Shown here: positions 1 through 9,046 of the stretch, one piece after another | How the letters are laid out: each line of letters starts with the position of its first letter | How positions within the stretch are numbered: the stretch's first letter is position 1 | NCBI RefSeq assembly: GCF_014652415.1 | Contig: NZ_BMYT01000003.1 | Span: 558,001 to 622,000 of the forward strand | Source of the DNA: Affinundibacterium macrobrachii | GTDB taxonomy: Bacteria > Pseudomonadota > Gammaproteobacteria > Burkholderiales > Burkholderiaceae_D | Direction of reading: 5' to 3' | DNA: 64,000 bases | Notes under the pieces: model-generated | What the model saw: the letters and a program-made list of their open reading frames with translations, nothing else | Databases searched by the model: none | What the model was told of the DNA's origin: nothing | Program-made: the position numbers and the translations under genes

Positions 1-2069
1 CCATCCCCGACCATGCCGACGCGCAATCCAGATCGCTGTAGATCACGCACGATATTCGCTTTATCCGCTGGCAGAACTTCGGCTCGAACATCATTAATAC
101 CAACGACTGCAGCAACCGCATTTGCGCTGCCATAGTTATCACCGCTCAACATAATCGATTGCGCACCCAATGCATGCAAACGTCTCACCGCATGGGCTGC
201 ACTCGCCTTCACTTGATCACCAAAACTTAACAGTCCAGCTAGTTGCAAATCTCCATTCGACGAGATCGCTAGATATGACACGGTACGTCCCAATTGCTGC
301 TGTTCTTGCGCCACTAATTCATATCCACCACCATCGACACCCAACTCTTGCATCCACCGCAGATTGCCTAAATACAGTGTCAGCTCATTCAATTGCGCCT
401 GCACTCCTCGACCTGGTGATGCCTTCGCATCCGCTACTACGTGCAGATTCAAACCAAGTTGCTGCGCTCTTTGCAAAACCGCGTGCGCAAGTGGATGATC
501 ACTATATTGCTGCACTGCTGCAGCCCATTCCAATAACTGCTGTTCGCTGTAGGTATGACTAAGCGTGGCAGTCAGATGTGGCTTACCTTCGGTCAAGGTG
601 CCCGTTTTATCAAATGCGATTGCGTTTAAACTATGCGTGATTTCTAAAGCCTGAGCATCTTTAATCAGAATCCCAAATTTAGCAGCGACACCAGTACCAA
701 CCATAATTGCCGTCGGGGTTGCCAAGCCCAAAGCACATGGGCATGCAATCACCTGCACCGCAACTGCATTCAATAAAGCAGCCTGCCAATCTCCCGTTAT
801 CCAAGCCCACAACAATAAAGTAAGCAAGGAAATACCCAATACAATAGGTACAAAAACCGCACTGATTCGATCGACCAAAGCCTGTATCGGCGCCTTCACT
901 GCTTGCGCATCTTCAACCAACTTGATGATTTGTGAAAGCATCGTAGCGCCACCAACACCGCGCGCAATCACTAATAAAAGACCATCTGCATTCACTGAAC
1001 CACCGATCACAGCATCACCAACATGCTTGCTAACGGGCAGACTTTCTCCCGTCAACAGTGATTCATCGAGATGGCTAATTCCTTCCATAATCTCACCATC
1101 AACAGGTACACGATCGCCAGGACGAATCACCACCATATCGCCAACCCGCACTTCCGATACAGGCACTTCTACCTCAAGTCCATCGCGACGAACTAAGGCT
1201 GTCGTGGCGCGCAAAGATTCCAATGCACGCAAGGCTTCTAATGTTTGATGTTTGGCTTTCGCTTCCATCCACTTACCAAGCAATACCAAACTAATGACCA
1301 CCGCAGACGATTCAAAATACAAGTGTTGCATGCCATGCGAGACGTGATCGGTCTGCCAAAACATTAAATACACGGATAAGCCATAGGCCGAGCTGGTGCC
1401 GATTGCCACAAGCAAATCCATATTGCCGCTACCAGCGATGAGCGCCTTCCATCCCGCTTTATAAAATCGCGCGCCAAGCCAAAACTGCACAGGTGTTGCG
1501 AGTGCAAATTGAACCCAAGCTGGGATCGCCCATTGAATTCCAATAATCGCCAATAGCATGGGAGCCATCAACGGCAAACTCAAAGCCATCGCGATAACTA
1601 CCAACCAAGCTTGACTCAGTCCGGCTTGCTGCTGGGACAACCTGGCCTGTTGATCATCGACCAACTGCGCTGGGTAACCCGCTTTTTTTGCGGCAGCCAA
1701 TAGGCTTAGCAATTCCACCTCTGCAAGCGTGGTGATTTGCGCTTTTTCAGTCGCCAAATTCACGCTGGCATTGAGCACGCCCGGCACCGCTAGGAATGCC
1801 TTCTCAACCCGACCAACACATGAAGCGCAAGTCATCTCTGCTACCTGCAATGTCCAAGTTTTAGTAGGTACGTGATAGCCAGCTTTTTCAATACTAGCGA
1901 GCACATGCTGTAAGCTAGCGCCCGACTTTAGCGCGATGCTGGCTTTTTCCGTTGCCAGATTTACTGTGGCCTCTGCCACTCCTTCCGTAGCGAGCAAAGC
2001 TTTTTCAACCCTTCGTACGCAAGACGAACAGGTCATTCCTTCAATCTGCAAACTGATTTTATTTTCCAT
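1..2069 (-). CDS. copA: Copper-translocating P1B-type ATPase (CopA), 3' end cut by window edge
   Basis: An ATP-driven exporter of Cu(I) across the inner membrane. Translated from the ATG at 2069, 689 complete codons are visible and the frame runs off the window at the hinge motif MVGDG, so only the C-terminal end is missing. Two N-terminal heavy-metal (HMA) domains carry GMTCSSC (Cys14, Cys17) and EMTCASC (Cys81, Cys84). The membrane copper site CPC is at residues 443-445, the phosphorylated Asp is in DKTGT (Asp487), and the actuator TGE and the nucleotide-domain HP motif are also present. CPC together with two CxxC HMA domains points to Cu(I) rather than Zn or Cd. It is divergent from a copZ-like gene and has its own MerR-type promoter at 2162-2192, so copper induction through a CueR-like regulator is expected; no such regulator gene lies in this window. 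Confidence 0.95.
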   Translation of the reverse strand, partial: MENKISLQIEGMTCSSCVRRVEKALLATEGVAEATVNLATEKASIALKSGASLQHVLASIEKAGYHVPTKTWTLQVAEMTCASCVGRVEKAFLAVPGVLNASVNLATEKAQITTLAEVELLSLLAAAKKAGYPAQLVDDQQARLSQQQAGLSQAWLVVIAMALSLPLMAPMLLAIIGIQWAIPAWVQFALATPVQFWLGARFYKAGWKALIAGSGNMDLLVAIGTSSAYGLSVYLMFWQTDHVSHGMQHLYFESSAVVISLVLLGKWMEAKAKHQTLEALRALESLRATTALVRRDGLEVEVPVSEVRVGDMVVIRPGDRVPVDGEIMEGISHLDESLLTGESLPVSKHVGDAVIGGSVNADGLLLVIARGVGGATMLSQIIKLVEDAQAVKAPIQALVDRISAVFVPIVLGISLLTLLLWAWITGDWQAALLNAVAVQVIACPCALGLATPTAIMVGTGVAAKFGILIKDAQALEITHSLNAIAFDKTGTLTEGKPHLTATLSHTYSEQQLLEWAAAVQQYSDHPLAHAVLQRAQQLGLNLHVVADAKASPGRGVQAQLNELTLYLGNLRWMQELGVDGGGYELVAQEQQQLGRTVSYLAISSNGDLQLAGLLSFGDQVKASAAHAVRRLHALGAQSIMLSGDNYGSANAVAAVVGINDVRAEVLPADKANIVRDLQRSGLRVGMVGD

Positions 2070-2161
2070 ACAATTTCTCTCTGATTAAACCACCGCTTTG
2101 GTGATCATCATGAAGCTGCTGATCAACGGATTGTGGTGCAGCAGATTTCTGACATACGATC

Positions 2162-2192
2162 AGGATATAGCTTCCCATTATGGTAGGGTCAA
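2162..2192 (-). promoter_or_regulatory. MerR/CueR-type copA promoter with 19-bp spacer
   Basis: Read on the minus strand there is a -35 box TTGACC (2187-2192), a spacer of exactly 19 bp (2168-2186) and a -10 box TATCCT (2162-2167). Inside the spacer sits the dyad CCTACCATAATGGGAAG. A spacer stretched to 19 bp and filled by a dyad is the hallmark of promoters untwisted by MerR-family activators such as CueR. It points at copA, giving a leader of about 90 nt. The regulator itself is not visible in this window. Confidence 0.75.
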
Positions 2193-2283
2193 GGAAAAAT
2201 TGAGACTTCATGATGGAGCGCAAGCAAAGCGCAGTCAGAACCACTACAATCATTCCATTCAAAGGCTTTCTAGGAGAATTTTC

Positions 2284-2487
2284 ATGCCACGGTTTCAAGT
2301 AGAAGATATGACATGCAAGCATTGTAAAGCGAGCATCAGCAAAGCGATTCAAGAGGTCGATGCGCAAGCCAGCATCACGATAGATCTCGCCGCACATTCG
2401 GTTACGATTAATTCCACACAATCAGACGCAGCGCTTGAGGCGGCGATTCGTGAGGCGGGTTTTACGCCCGTACTACTTACAGCTTAA
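2284..2487 (+). CDS. copZ: CopZ-like heavy-metal-associated (HMA) copper chaperone, 67 aa
   Basis: A stand-alone HMA domain: VEDMTCKHCKASI near the N-terminus supplies the CxxC metal site (Cys11, Cys14). Such proteins ferry Cu(I) in the cytoplasm to CopA-type ATPases. The frame is open further upstream, but the ATG at 2284 follows a clear AGGAGA ribosome site and gives the standard 67-residue chaperone length. It is divergent from copA, with the CueR-type promoter between them; whether the same regulator also drives this strand is not clear from the sequence. The lysine-rich face typical of chaperones is only partly kept (KHCKASISKA). Confidence 0.85.
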   Translation: MPRFQVEDMTCKHCKASISKAIQEVDAQASITIDLAAHSVTINSTQSDAALEAAIREAGFTPVLLTA

Positions 2488-2552
2488 AATAGAACGAATG
2501 CAAATACAGAACGAGATCTATCAAAGATCTCCTATGTATGTCGAGATTGATG

Positions 2553-3293
2553 CTATTTGAAAAAATAGTTCACAATCACTGGCACAAAGGTCGGTGCCAG
2601 TAAGGCAGTCAAAACACCATTCAATCCCATTCCCAAACCAGCGAAAGTGCCAATTTCTCGGCTCACCTGAAAAGCACGTGCAGTACCAATTCCGTGCGCG
2701 GCTAAACCCAATGCAAAGCCACGAATCTCTGGTGAGCTAATTCGCATCCAATTGAACAAATACCGTGCGACTAATGCGCCAAATGCGCCTGTCAAAATGA
2801 CGATAGCAGCAGCAACGGAGGGAATGCCACCAATCTTGTCGGCGATACTCATCGCGATCGGCGTAGTGGCTGACTTAGGACCAATTGATAGTGCCAACTC
2901 TTTCGAACCGCCCATCCAAATAATAATAAAAACCGCGGAAATGATTGCAGTGATCGATCCGCACAATAAACCTATCGTTAAGGGCAAAAATCGACGCCGT
3001 AATTTTGGTAATTGACGTGCCAATGGGATTGCCAACGCGACAGTCACCGGTCCAAGCATCAAATGAATCACTTGCGCTGAAGCGAAATAAGTTTCATATG
3101 AAATGCCGGCAGTGCTTAATACGAGAATAATCATCGCGACTGCCATCACGACAGGGTTAGCGAGTGGCGAAAAATTGAACTTAGAAGATATCCATGTAGC
3201 CAACAAATAGGCAGATAGCGTCAAACAAATAGCGAGTATTGGAGAATGCGCCAGATAATGCCAAACCGCCATGAAATCGAAAGCCGAACCCAT
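2553..3293 (-). CDS. lrgB: LrgB/CidB-family membrane protein
   Basis: An inner-membrane protein of 246 aa with many hydrophobic segments, including the family signature region GPKSATTPIAMSIADKIGG and the late motif AAHGIGTARAFQ. LrgB family members work with LrgA in murein hydrolase or cell-death control in Gram-positives; plant and some bacterial homologues transport glycolate or pyruvate-like acids. Which role applies here cannot be read from sequence. The ATG at 3293 lies one base after the lrgA stop codon, so the two are translationally linked. The preceding gene in the same direction is a periplasmic binding protein, which could share the transcript. Confidence 0.9.
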   Translation of the reverse strand: MGSAFDFMAVWHYLAHSPILAICLTLSAYLLATWISSKFNFSPLANPVVMAVAMIILVLSTAGISYETYFASAQVIHLMLGPVTVALAIPLARQLPKLRRRFLPLTIGLLCGSITAIISAVFIIIWMGGSKELALSIGPKSATTPIAMSIADKIGGIPSVAAAIVILTGAFGALVARYLFNWMRISSPEIRGFALGLAAHGIGTARAFQVSREIGTFAGLGMGLNGVLTALLAPTFVPVIVNYFFK

Positions 3294-3294
3294 A

Positions 3295-3693
3295 TCATTG
3301 ATCCAACCTGGATGGCGTCGATGGTTTATCTGCCATCACTTCATCTATGGCTGGCGGCGTCGAATTCATCAAGCAACGCATACTGATAGCAGTGATAGCT
3401 AAGGTTAATAAAGTGCTGGAGATGATGGCAATCACAACGGCCAGCCAATGCTGCATGACACCCGCCGCAGAAACCATAATGCCAACGCCTGCTGGAATAA
3501 AAAACAGCGACATATGTTTGAGAATATGGTGGCTGGATTCTTCCACTTTTTCCATCAATCGCGGTGAGACAAGTAAAGCAAAGAACAACAGCACCATACC
3601 AATCACCGAACCTGGAATACTCAGCGCCAATCCCAAGGCGATGAGTTCTCCCACACATTGGAACAACAGTAAAACGGCTAGGGTATAAAACAT
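3295..3693 (-). CDS. lrgA: LrgA/CidA-family holin-like protein
   Basis: A 132-aa protein with four predicted membrane helices and the family motif IPGSVIGMVLLF, then LFFIPAGVGIM. It is the small partner of the LrgAB pair; members are holin-like and are proposed to modulate export or activity of murein hydrolases, or to act as the small subunit of an organic acid carrier. The C-terminus (about 25 residues, rich in Pro, Ser and Asp) is cytoplasmic and not conserved in the family. The gene is followed without a gap by lrgB. Start chosen at the only ATG before the first helix. Confidence 0.88.
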   Translation of the reverse strand: MFYTLAVLLLFQCVGELIALGLALSIPGSVIGMVLLFFALLVSPRLMEKVEESSHHILKHMSLFFIPAGVGIMVSAAGVMQHWLAVVIAIISSTLLTLAITAISMRCLMNSTPPAIDEVMADKPSTPSRLDQ

Positions 3694-3759
3694 AGGGACT
3701 TATAATCTAAGAGACGTACAGACGCACGTGATATCAGCAAGAGCTAGCACAAGCATGAC

Positions 3760-4521
3760 TCAATTTGCTTTGGTGTACTGCTGTACAATCAATTGAATCT
3801 TGCCTTCGCGACGCAATTTGTCTACTGCATTTTGTAGTTTCTCAATCAGAATTGGATCTGAGTTGATATTCATACCAAAATACAAGGAACCGGCATCATA
3901 AAGCTTCATCAGCTTTACCAACTTATCGGCGCCAATATCAAATTGCTGTTGATTAACTGCCATACCAATTTCTGTATTAACGACAACATCAATCTGCCCT
4001 GCTTTTAACATACGCATTTCATCTGTGTTTGAATTAAAGATACGTATCGCAGAAGATGGAACACCGGCCTCCGTTAAATCGGTTAAGGAAGCTTCGGCAC
4101 GAATCACTCCGACTTTAAATTTCTCCAAGTCTTTCATGTGGAGAATCTTATCGGCGACTTCAGCGCGCGCGTATATCCATGTCGTGCGAGGAAAAAGTGG
4201 GCCTATCCACACAAATTGTGTTTCACGCGTCGGAATACGTGCAATCGTATAAATAATCGTATTTTTAGTTTCTTGTACCGTCTTATAGGCACGCGTCCAC
4301 GGCACAAGTTGAAATTCACACTGTAGATGAGCGTTACTGCAGGCAGCACGTAAGATATCTGTGGAAATTCCTGTAACTTGTTTACCATTCAAAAAATTAT
4401 ACGGCGGCCATTCTTCTGTATAGGCCTTGATATCAATAGTAGAAGCAGCGACGCTATGGGCAAGCAAATATAGCACGCCCAAGCAGCAAGACTTCCAAAA
4501 TTTGGTTGGCAACAGTCGCAT
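3760..4521 (-). CDS. Periplasmic amino-acid-type substrate-binding protein (SBP_bac_3), orphan
   Basis: A 253-aa protein with a signal peptide (about residues 1-26, ending HSVAAS) followed by a type-II periplasmic binding fold. The opening KAYTEEWPPYNFLNGKQVTG matches the start of the family-3 solute-binding domain. No ABC permease or ATPase gene is adjacent, so it is either an orphan binding protein or a stand-alone sensor or scavenger; many proteobacteria have multiple orphan members of this type. The ligand cannot be told from sequence. It lies 66 bp upstream of lrgA on the same strand, so a shared transcript is possible. Confidence 0.8.
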   Translation of the reverse strand: MRLLPTKFWKSCCLGVLYLLAHSVAASTIDIKAYTEEWPPYNFLNGKQVTGISTDILRAACSNAHLQCEFQLVPWTRAYKTVQETKNTIIYTIARIPTRETQFVWIGPLFPRTTWIYARAEVADKILHMKDLEKFKVGVIRAEASLTDLTEAGVPSSAIRIFNSNTDEMRMLKAGQIDVVVNTEIGMAVNQQQFDIGADKLVKLMKLYDAGSLYFGMNINSDPILIEKLQNAVDKLRREGKIQLIVQQYTKAN

Positions 4522-4773
4522 ATAGAATCAATTCAGCCAATAAAAATAAGACTGAAACAAGAAAGGTCAATCCGAAAACCATTATGGCATAAAGCAGTAT
4601 TGCCTTGTAGCACAACTCTGCGAAAGCACCCAACAAAACAACTTTACTGAGCTTGGGTGGAAAAGGGACGAATCTTGATGAAGATGCGAAACTCTAAAAT
4701 CTAGAATCAACTATGTAAGGAAGAAATGCCGAAACAATGCTGAGTCGAATCGATTGTGCAGTGAAAATGCACA

Positions 4774-4806
4774 ATAAAAAAGGGCTCACATTTCTGTGAG
4801 CCCTTA
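4774..4806 (-). terminator. Rho-independent terminator downstream of tRNA-Thr
   Basis: On the minus strand, AAGGGCTCACA / TGTGAGCCCTT form an 11-bp perfect stem with a 4-nt loop (4780-4805), followed directly by a run of T. It begins about 8 bases past the tRNA CCA end. Confidence 0.9.
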
Positions 4807-4813
4807 GTACTAC

Positions 4814-4889
4814 TGGTGCCGGCTGCCGGAATCGAACTGGCTACCTGATGATTACAAGTCAACTGCTCTACCAAGTGAGCTAAGCCGGC
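4814..4889 (-). tRNA. tRNA-Thr (anticodon TGT)
   Basis: A 76-nt cloverleaf on the minus strand with an encoded CCA end. The acceptor stem GCCGGCT/AGCCGGC pairs perfectly over 7 bp, the D stem GCTC/GAGC over 4 bp, and the anticodon loop CTTGTAA gives TGT. Two stems contain a mismatch: T28-T42 in the anticodon stem and A52-C62 in the T stem. The usual purine-pyrimidine 15-48 pair is C15-A48. The gene is followed by a strong terminator and appears to be transcribed alone. Confidence 0.93.
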
Positions 4890-4957
4890 GGAAATCGTTT
4901 CAATCTTTATTGCATCACTTTTGTTTTGCAACGAATCTTGAAGAACAAAATTATAGA

Positions 4958-5446
4958 CTACTTTATGACTTTTAGGGAAGGTTTTTCTGATTTTTTTTGT
5001 GTTTCTTTTGATTCTTTTATTTCTTCCGCTTTTTCCACTTCGATTAAGGGCTTTTCTTCCCTCACATTCACCGATGCCAAACCAATGCTTGGTCGACTTG
5101 GCTCCGACGGTGGTGGTTCAGACATCGGCTCGTCTTCAATCGCATCAAAAACCATTCCTTGTCCATTCTCACTCGAAAAAATCGCCTGCACATTTCGCAC
5201 AGGAATATAAATATCTCGTGATACACCACCAAATCTGGCTTTAAAGCTAATAGCGTCATTATCCATTTTCAAACCGCTGGTGGCAGAAAAAGCGATATTC
5301 AAAACAATTTCACCTTTACGCACAAATTCCATCGGAACTTGTACAGCACCACTCACTTTTACTGATAAATAAGGTGTAAACCCGTTGTCCGTGCACCACT
5401 CGTAAATAGCACGTAACAAATAAGGCTTTGTAGAAATTTCTGACAT
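4958..5446 (-). CDS. sspB: ClpXP protease specificity-enhancing factor SspB
   Basis: An adaptor that captures ssrA-tagged polypeptides and delivers them to ClpXP. The 162-aa protein has the compact substrate-binding domain (about residues 1-110: TKPYLLRAIYEWCTDNGFTP at the start, then a beta-rich region), a charged flexible linker, and the terminal PSLKVIK, which matches the ClpX-docking tail of E. coli SspB. It lies downstream of sspA, as in other proteobacteria, but a terminator-like hairpin at 5476-5513 separates the two, suggesting reduced read-through from sspA. Confidence 0.92.
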   Translation of the reverse strand: MSEISTKPYLLRAIYEWCTDNGFTPYLSVKVSGAVQVPMEFVRKGEIVLNIAFSATSGLKMDNDAISFKARFGGVSRDIYIPVRNVQAIFSSENGQGMVFDAIEDEPMSEPPPSEPSRPSIGLASVNVREEKPLIEVEKAEEIKESKETQKKSEKPSLKVIK

Positions 5447-5475
5447 GGATTTGAAATACCTTCTTGAGAATCATG

Positions 5476-5513
5476 AAAAAAACGACTAAGTGGGAACTTG
5501 CCTCACTTAGTCG
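5476..5513 (-). terminator. Terminator/attenuator hairpin between sspA and sspB
   Basis: On the minus strand, CGACTAAGTG and CACTTAGTCG (10-bp perfect stem, 5483-5513) flank an 11-nt loop and are followed by seven T residues. It begins about 10 bases after the sspA stop codon and ends some 30 bases before the sspB start. Confidence 0.85.
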
Positions 5514-5522
5514 CCCATTTCA

Positions 5523-6134
5523 TTAACGACGCATTACTTTTTCAGACGGTGTCAAAGCTTCGATGTAAGCAGGACGCGAGAAAATGCGTTCTGCATATTT
5601 CAACAATGGTGCCGCTGTTTTGGATAAGTCGATGCCATAGTGATCAAGACGCCACAACAACGGTGCAACCGCAACGTCTAACATGGAGAACTCTTCACCC
5701 AACATGTATTTGTTCTTAACAAACAACGGCGCCAACTGTGTCAAACGATCACGAATCTCTGCGCGCGCTTTGTCCAACACTTTAGAAGAGGCATTGTTTT
5801 TCTCATTTTCCAAAGTATGCACATGCACGAATAATTCTTTTTCAAAATTAAACAACATCAAACGTGCACGAGCGCGTTGCAATGGATCAGCAGGCATCAA
5901 TTGTGGGTGAGGAAAACGCTCATCGATATACTCATTAATGATATTCGATTCGTACAATACCAATTCACGCTCTACCAAGATCGGCACTTGGCCGTAAGGA
6001 TTCATGGTTGAGATATCTTCTGGTTTGTTGAACAAATCAACGTCACGGATTTCAAAATCCATGCCTTTTTCAAACAAGACTAAACGGCAACGTTGAGAAA
6101 ATGGGCAGGTTGTACCTGAGTAGAGAACCATCAT
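5523..6134 (-). CDS. sspA: Stringent starvation protein A (GST-fold RNA polymerase-associated protein)
   Basis: A 203-aa protein with an N-terminal thioredoxin-like domain (YSGTTCPFSQRCRLVLFEKG, then NPYGQVPILVERELVLYESN) and a C-terminal all-helical GST domain. SspA in E. coli binds RNA polymerase during stationary phase and starvation; it lacks GST activity. Assignment as SspA rather than a general glutathione transferase rests on its position directly upstream of sspB and downstream of petABC, the usual arrangement in beta- and gammaproteobacteria. Start at ATG 6134; the next ATG one codon in is possible. Confidence 0.88.
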   Translation of the reverse strand: MMVLYSGTTCPFSQRCRLVLFEKGMDFEIRDVDLFNKPEDISTMNPYGQVPILVERELVLYESNIINEYIDERFPHPQLMPADPLQRARARLMLFNFEKELFVHVHTLENEKNNASSKVLDKARAEIRDRLTQLAPLFVKNKYMLGEEFSMLDVAVAPLLWRLDHYGIDLSKTAAPLLKYAERIFSRPAYIEALTPSEKVMRR

Positions 6135-6229
6135 TTTTATAGTTCCTTAAAAACGATTAGGGCGAGGCGCAAAAAGCGGACCTCACCCTGGGATGACACA
6201 TCCGCTGAATCTCTCAGCGGACGACTAAT

Positions 6230-6994
6230 TTACTTCACTTCTTTCCAGTAAGAGGCATTCAAACGCCATGCTAATGTTGCGAGCAAGGCCATAAACAAAA
6301 CAACCCAAACGCCTAAACGCTTACGATCATTTTGTGCTGGTTCACCCATCCACTGCAAGTAAGCAACCAAGTCACCGACAGCATTGTCGTACTCGACTGG
6401 AGTCATTTTTCCTGGCGTTAAAGTCTCGAAGCCAACAAACTTATGTTCCATCTTGGATGGATCATGTGCATCTTTAACTTCTTCGAATTTAGCACCGCGT
6501 ACACCTTGCAACTCCCACAATGCATGTGGCATACCAACATTTGGGAACAACATATTATTCCAACCAGTTGGACGACTTTCGTCTTTGTAGTAAGTACGCA
6601 AATAGGTGTACAACCAGTCTGCGCCAGTACCAGCGCCAGATGCTTTAGCGCGAGCGATAACTGACAAATCTGGTGGAACAGCGCCGAACCATTCTTTCGC
6701 ATCTTTTGCGCTCAAGCTTGTTTTCATCAATTCACCAATTTTTTCTCCGGTGAATAATAAATTGCTCTTGATTTGATCATCAGACAAACCAATGTCACGC
6801 AAACGGTTGTAACGCATGGATACAGCAGAGTGGCAATTCAAGCAGTAGTTCACAAACAACTTCGCACCATTTTGCAATGCAGATAAGTCGTTCGTACGTT
6901 CTGGAGCGCGATCCAATGGAAAGCTTCCACCGCTAGCCAGCGCTAAGGCTGGAGCAAATGCCAAGCTTAAGATCAGTTTTTTAAGTAATTTCAT
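6230..6994 (-). CDS. petC: Ubiquinol-cytochrome c reductase, cytochrome c1
   Basis: The c-type cytochrome subunit of the bc1 complex, which passes electrons from the Rieske centre to soluble cytochrome c. From the chosen ATG (6994) it is 254 aa with a signal peptide ending ALALASGG, the haem site CLNCH near residue 43 and a C-terminal membrane anchor (LGVWVVLFMALLATLAWRL). The frame is open further upstream into petB, but the ATG at 6994 has a GAGGAAA ribosome site and yields a proper signal peptide; the upstream ATG would add an implausible basic extension. It is the last gene of petABC, followed by sspA. Confidence 0.95.
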   Translation of the reverse strand: MKLLKKLILSLAFAPALALASGGSFPLDRAPERTNDLSALQNGAKLFVNYCLNCHSAVSMRYNRLRDIGLSDDQIKSNLLFTGEKIGELMKTSLSAKDAKEWFGAVPPDLSVIARAKASGAGTGADWLYTYLRTYYKDESRPTGWNNMLFPNVGMPHALWELQGVRGAKFEEVKDAHDPSKMEHKFVGFETLTPGKMTPVEYDNAVGDLVAYLQWMGEPAQNDRKRLGVWVVLFMALLATLAWRLNASYWKEVK

Positions 6995-7019
6995 GCTAAT
7001 TTTTCCTCGCTTAATCTGA

Positions 7020-8429
7020 TCAATGCGCAGCAAAAGTTACGCGTTTTGGCACAGTCTTAAATGTACCCATACCGCTCCACCAAGGCATCAACAAGAAGAA
7101 ACCAAAGTAGATCAGCGCGCAAACTTGTGACACACGCTCGCCCATTGGGGATGGCGCTTGTACACCGAGGTAACCCAACACGATAAATGCGATACCAAAT
7201 ACGATGTACACATATTTATGCCAATCAGGGCGATAACGAATCGACTTCACTGGAGATACGTCCAACCAAGGTAAGAACGCCAAGATCACAACAGAACCGC
7301 CAAACAATACAACGCCCCAGAATTTTGCATCCAAGCCGAAAGGCATCATGCCGATAATTGCCAACAATGCGATCACTGCAATTGCTGCCTTAGTCATAAA
7401 GCCCAAAGAAGACTTCAACCAAATCAACGCAACATACGCAGCAACACCAGCTTGAATCACATACAAGAACTCAGAAGTAGTTGCGCGCAAGATGGAGTAA
7501 AACGGTGTGAAATACCATGTTGGTGCAATGTGTGGAGGCGTTTTTAATGAGTCAGCTGGAATAAAGTTATTGTATTCCAAGAAGTATCCACCCATTTCTG
7601 GAGCAAAGAACACCACTGCTGTAAAGATCGTCAAGAACACAGTCACGCCAAAAATATCATGGAAAGTGTAGTAAGGATGAGAAGGCACGCCATCAACTGG
7701 ATGACCATCTGCATCTAAATTCTCTTTGATTTCAATTCCGTCTGGATTATTAGAACCGACTTCATGCAAAGCGATCAAATGCGCAACCACCAAGCCCAAC
7801 AATACCAATGGAATAGCGATAACGTGGAAAGCGAAGAAGCGATTTAATGTCGCATCAGAAACAACGTAGTCACCACGAATCCACAATGACAAATCTGGGC
7901 CGATGAAAGGAATCGCACCAAACAAGTTCACGATAACCTGTGCACCCCAGTAAGACATTTGTCCCCAAGGTAAGAGGTAACCGAAGAAAGCTTCTGCCAT
8001 CAAGCACAAGAAAATAGCGAAACCAAACAACCAAATCAACTCACGTGGCTTGCGGTATGAACCGTACAATAAAGCACGAGTCATGTGCAAATACACAATG
8101 ATGAAGAACGCAGAAGCACCAGTGGAATGCATGTATCGCACTAACCAACCTGATGGAACTTCACGCATGATGTACTCAACAGAAGCAAAAGCTAAATTCG
8201 CATCTGGTTTGTAATGCATCACCAAGAAAATACCAGTCACAATCTGAATAACCAAAACCAGCATCGCTAAGGAGCCGAAGATGTACCAGAAGTTAAAGTT
8301 TTTTGGTGCGTAGTATTGACCCCATTGATCATTCCACAATTTTGTCAGTGGAAAACGAGAGTCAACCCAATTTAATGCTTTCGCTGCGATAGGCGCATCG
8401 TCAGGAAGTTTTTTCTCAACAAATGCCAT
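7020..8429 (-). CDS. petB: Ubiquinol-cytochrome c reductase, cytochrome b subunit
   Basis: A 469-aa multi-spanning cytochrome b with the quinol-oxidation loop PEW-like region (here PTWYFTPFYSILRA), the haem-ligating His residues in the helix HSTGASAFFIIVYLHMTR and in FFAFHVIAIPLVLLGLVVAH, and a C-terminal extension with extra helices typical of proteobacterial single-chain cytochrome b. It is encoded 2 bp after petA and shortly before petC. The complex is central to aerobic respiration in this organism. Confidence 0.96.
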   Translation of the reverse strand: MAFVEKKLPDDAPIAAKALNWVDSRFPLTKLWNDQWGQYYAPKNFNFWYIFGSLAMLVLVIQIVTGIFLVMHYKPDANLAFASVEYIMREVPSGWLVRYMHSTGASAFFIIVYLHMTRALLYGSYRKPRELIWLFGFAIFLCLMAEAFFGYLLPWGQMSYWGAQVIVNLFGAIPFIGPDLSLWIRGDYVVSDATLNRFFAFHVIAIPLVLLGLVVAHLIALHEVGSNNPDGIEIKENLDADGHPVDGVPSHPYYTFHDIFGVTVFLTIFTAVVFFAPEMGGYFLEYNNFIPADSLKTPPHIAPTWYFTPFYSILRATTSEFLYVIQAGVAAYVALIWLKSSLGFMTKAAIAVIALLAIIGMMPFGLDAKFWGVVLFGGSVVILAFLPWLDVSPVKSIRYRPDWHKYVYIVFGIAFIVLGYLGVQAPSPMGERVSQVCALIYFGFFLLMPWWSGMGTFKTVPKRVTFAAH

Positions 8430-8431
8430 GA

Positions 8432-9046
8432 TTAAGCCTCGCCTTTCTCATCTTTACCGATGATGATTTTGGTATCTGATAAAAACATATGCGGTGGCAC
8501 GTCTAGATTTTGCGGTGCAGGTTTGTTTTTATAAACGCGACCAGCCAAATCAAATGTGGAACCGTGGCATGGGCAGATAAATCCACCATCCCAATCATCT
8601 GGTAACGATGGCTGTGCGCCTGGCGTGAATTTGGAGATTGGTGAGCAACCTAAATGGGAGCAAATACCAACTGTCACCAAAATATCACTATGTTCTTTAC
8701 GAGAACGTGTTTGTTTGTCGCAATACGCTGGCATATCCATCGTATAAGGCTTTTCAGATTTTGGATCTGCTACTTTTGCCTCTGTTTTTTTGAGACTTTC
8801 CATCATCTCTGGCGTGCGCTTTAAAATCCACACTGGCTTACCACGCCATTCTGTTGTCGTCATTTCACCAGGTTTTAATGTGGAAATATCCACTTCAACC
8901 GGTGCACCCGCCGCTTTTGCGCGCTCGGATGGCTGAAAAGTACTCACTAGTGACACCGCCGTACTGACACCCACTGCTCCACCTGCAACACAGGTAGCAA
9001 CGAGTAAGCCGCGACGACTTGGATCGACCTGCTTTTCGATACTCAT
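8432..9046 (-). CDS. petA: Ubiquinol-cytochrome c reductase, Rieske iron-sulfur subunit
   Basis: A 204-aa Rieske protein with both [2Fe-2S] ligand boxes: CSHLGC and CPCHGS. The N-terminus has a twin-arginine signal-anchor (DPSRRGLLVATCVAGGAVG), so the folded protein is inserted by the Tat system encoded at 12.5-14.1 kb. First gene of petABC, with a possible promoter at 9110-9138. The stop precedes petB by 2 bp, indicating tight coupling. Confidence 0.96.
   Translation of the reverse strand: MSIEKQVDPSRRGLLVATCVAGGAVGVSTAVSLVSTFQPSERAKAAGAPVEVDISTLKPGEMTTTEWRGKPVWILKRTPEMMESLKKTEAKVADPKSEKPYTMDMPAYCDKQTRSRKEHSDILVTVGICSHLGCSPISKFTPGAQPSLPDDWDGGFICPCHGSTFDLAGRVYKNKPAPQNLDVPPHMFLSDTKIIIGKDEKGEA

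Noticed and set aside
170-1248. Plus-strand frames opposite copA
   Set aside because: They are shadows of the well-supported copper ATPase gene.
4454-4636. A 60-aa hydrophobic frame near the binding-protein start
   Set aside because: It overlaps the signal-peptide region of the real gene in another frame and has no ribosome site.
6201-6221. Hairpin TCCGCTGA/TCAGCGGA between petC and sspA as a terminator
   Set aside because: It lacks a T-run on either side; may be only an RNA stabiliser.
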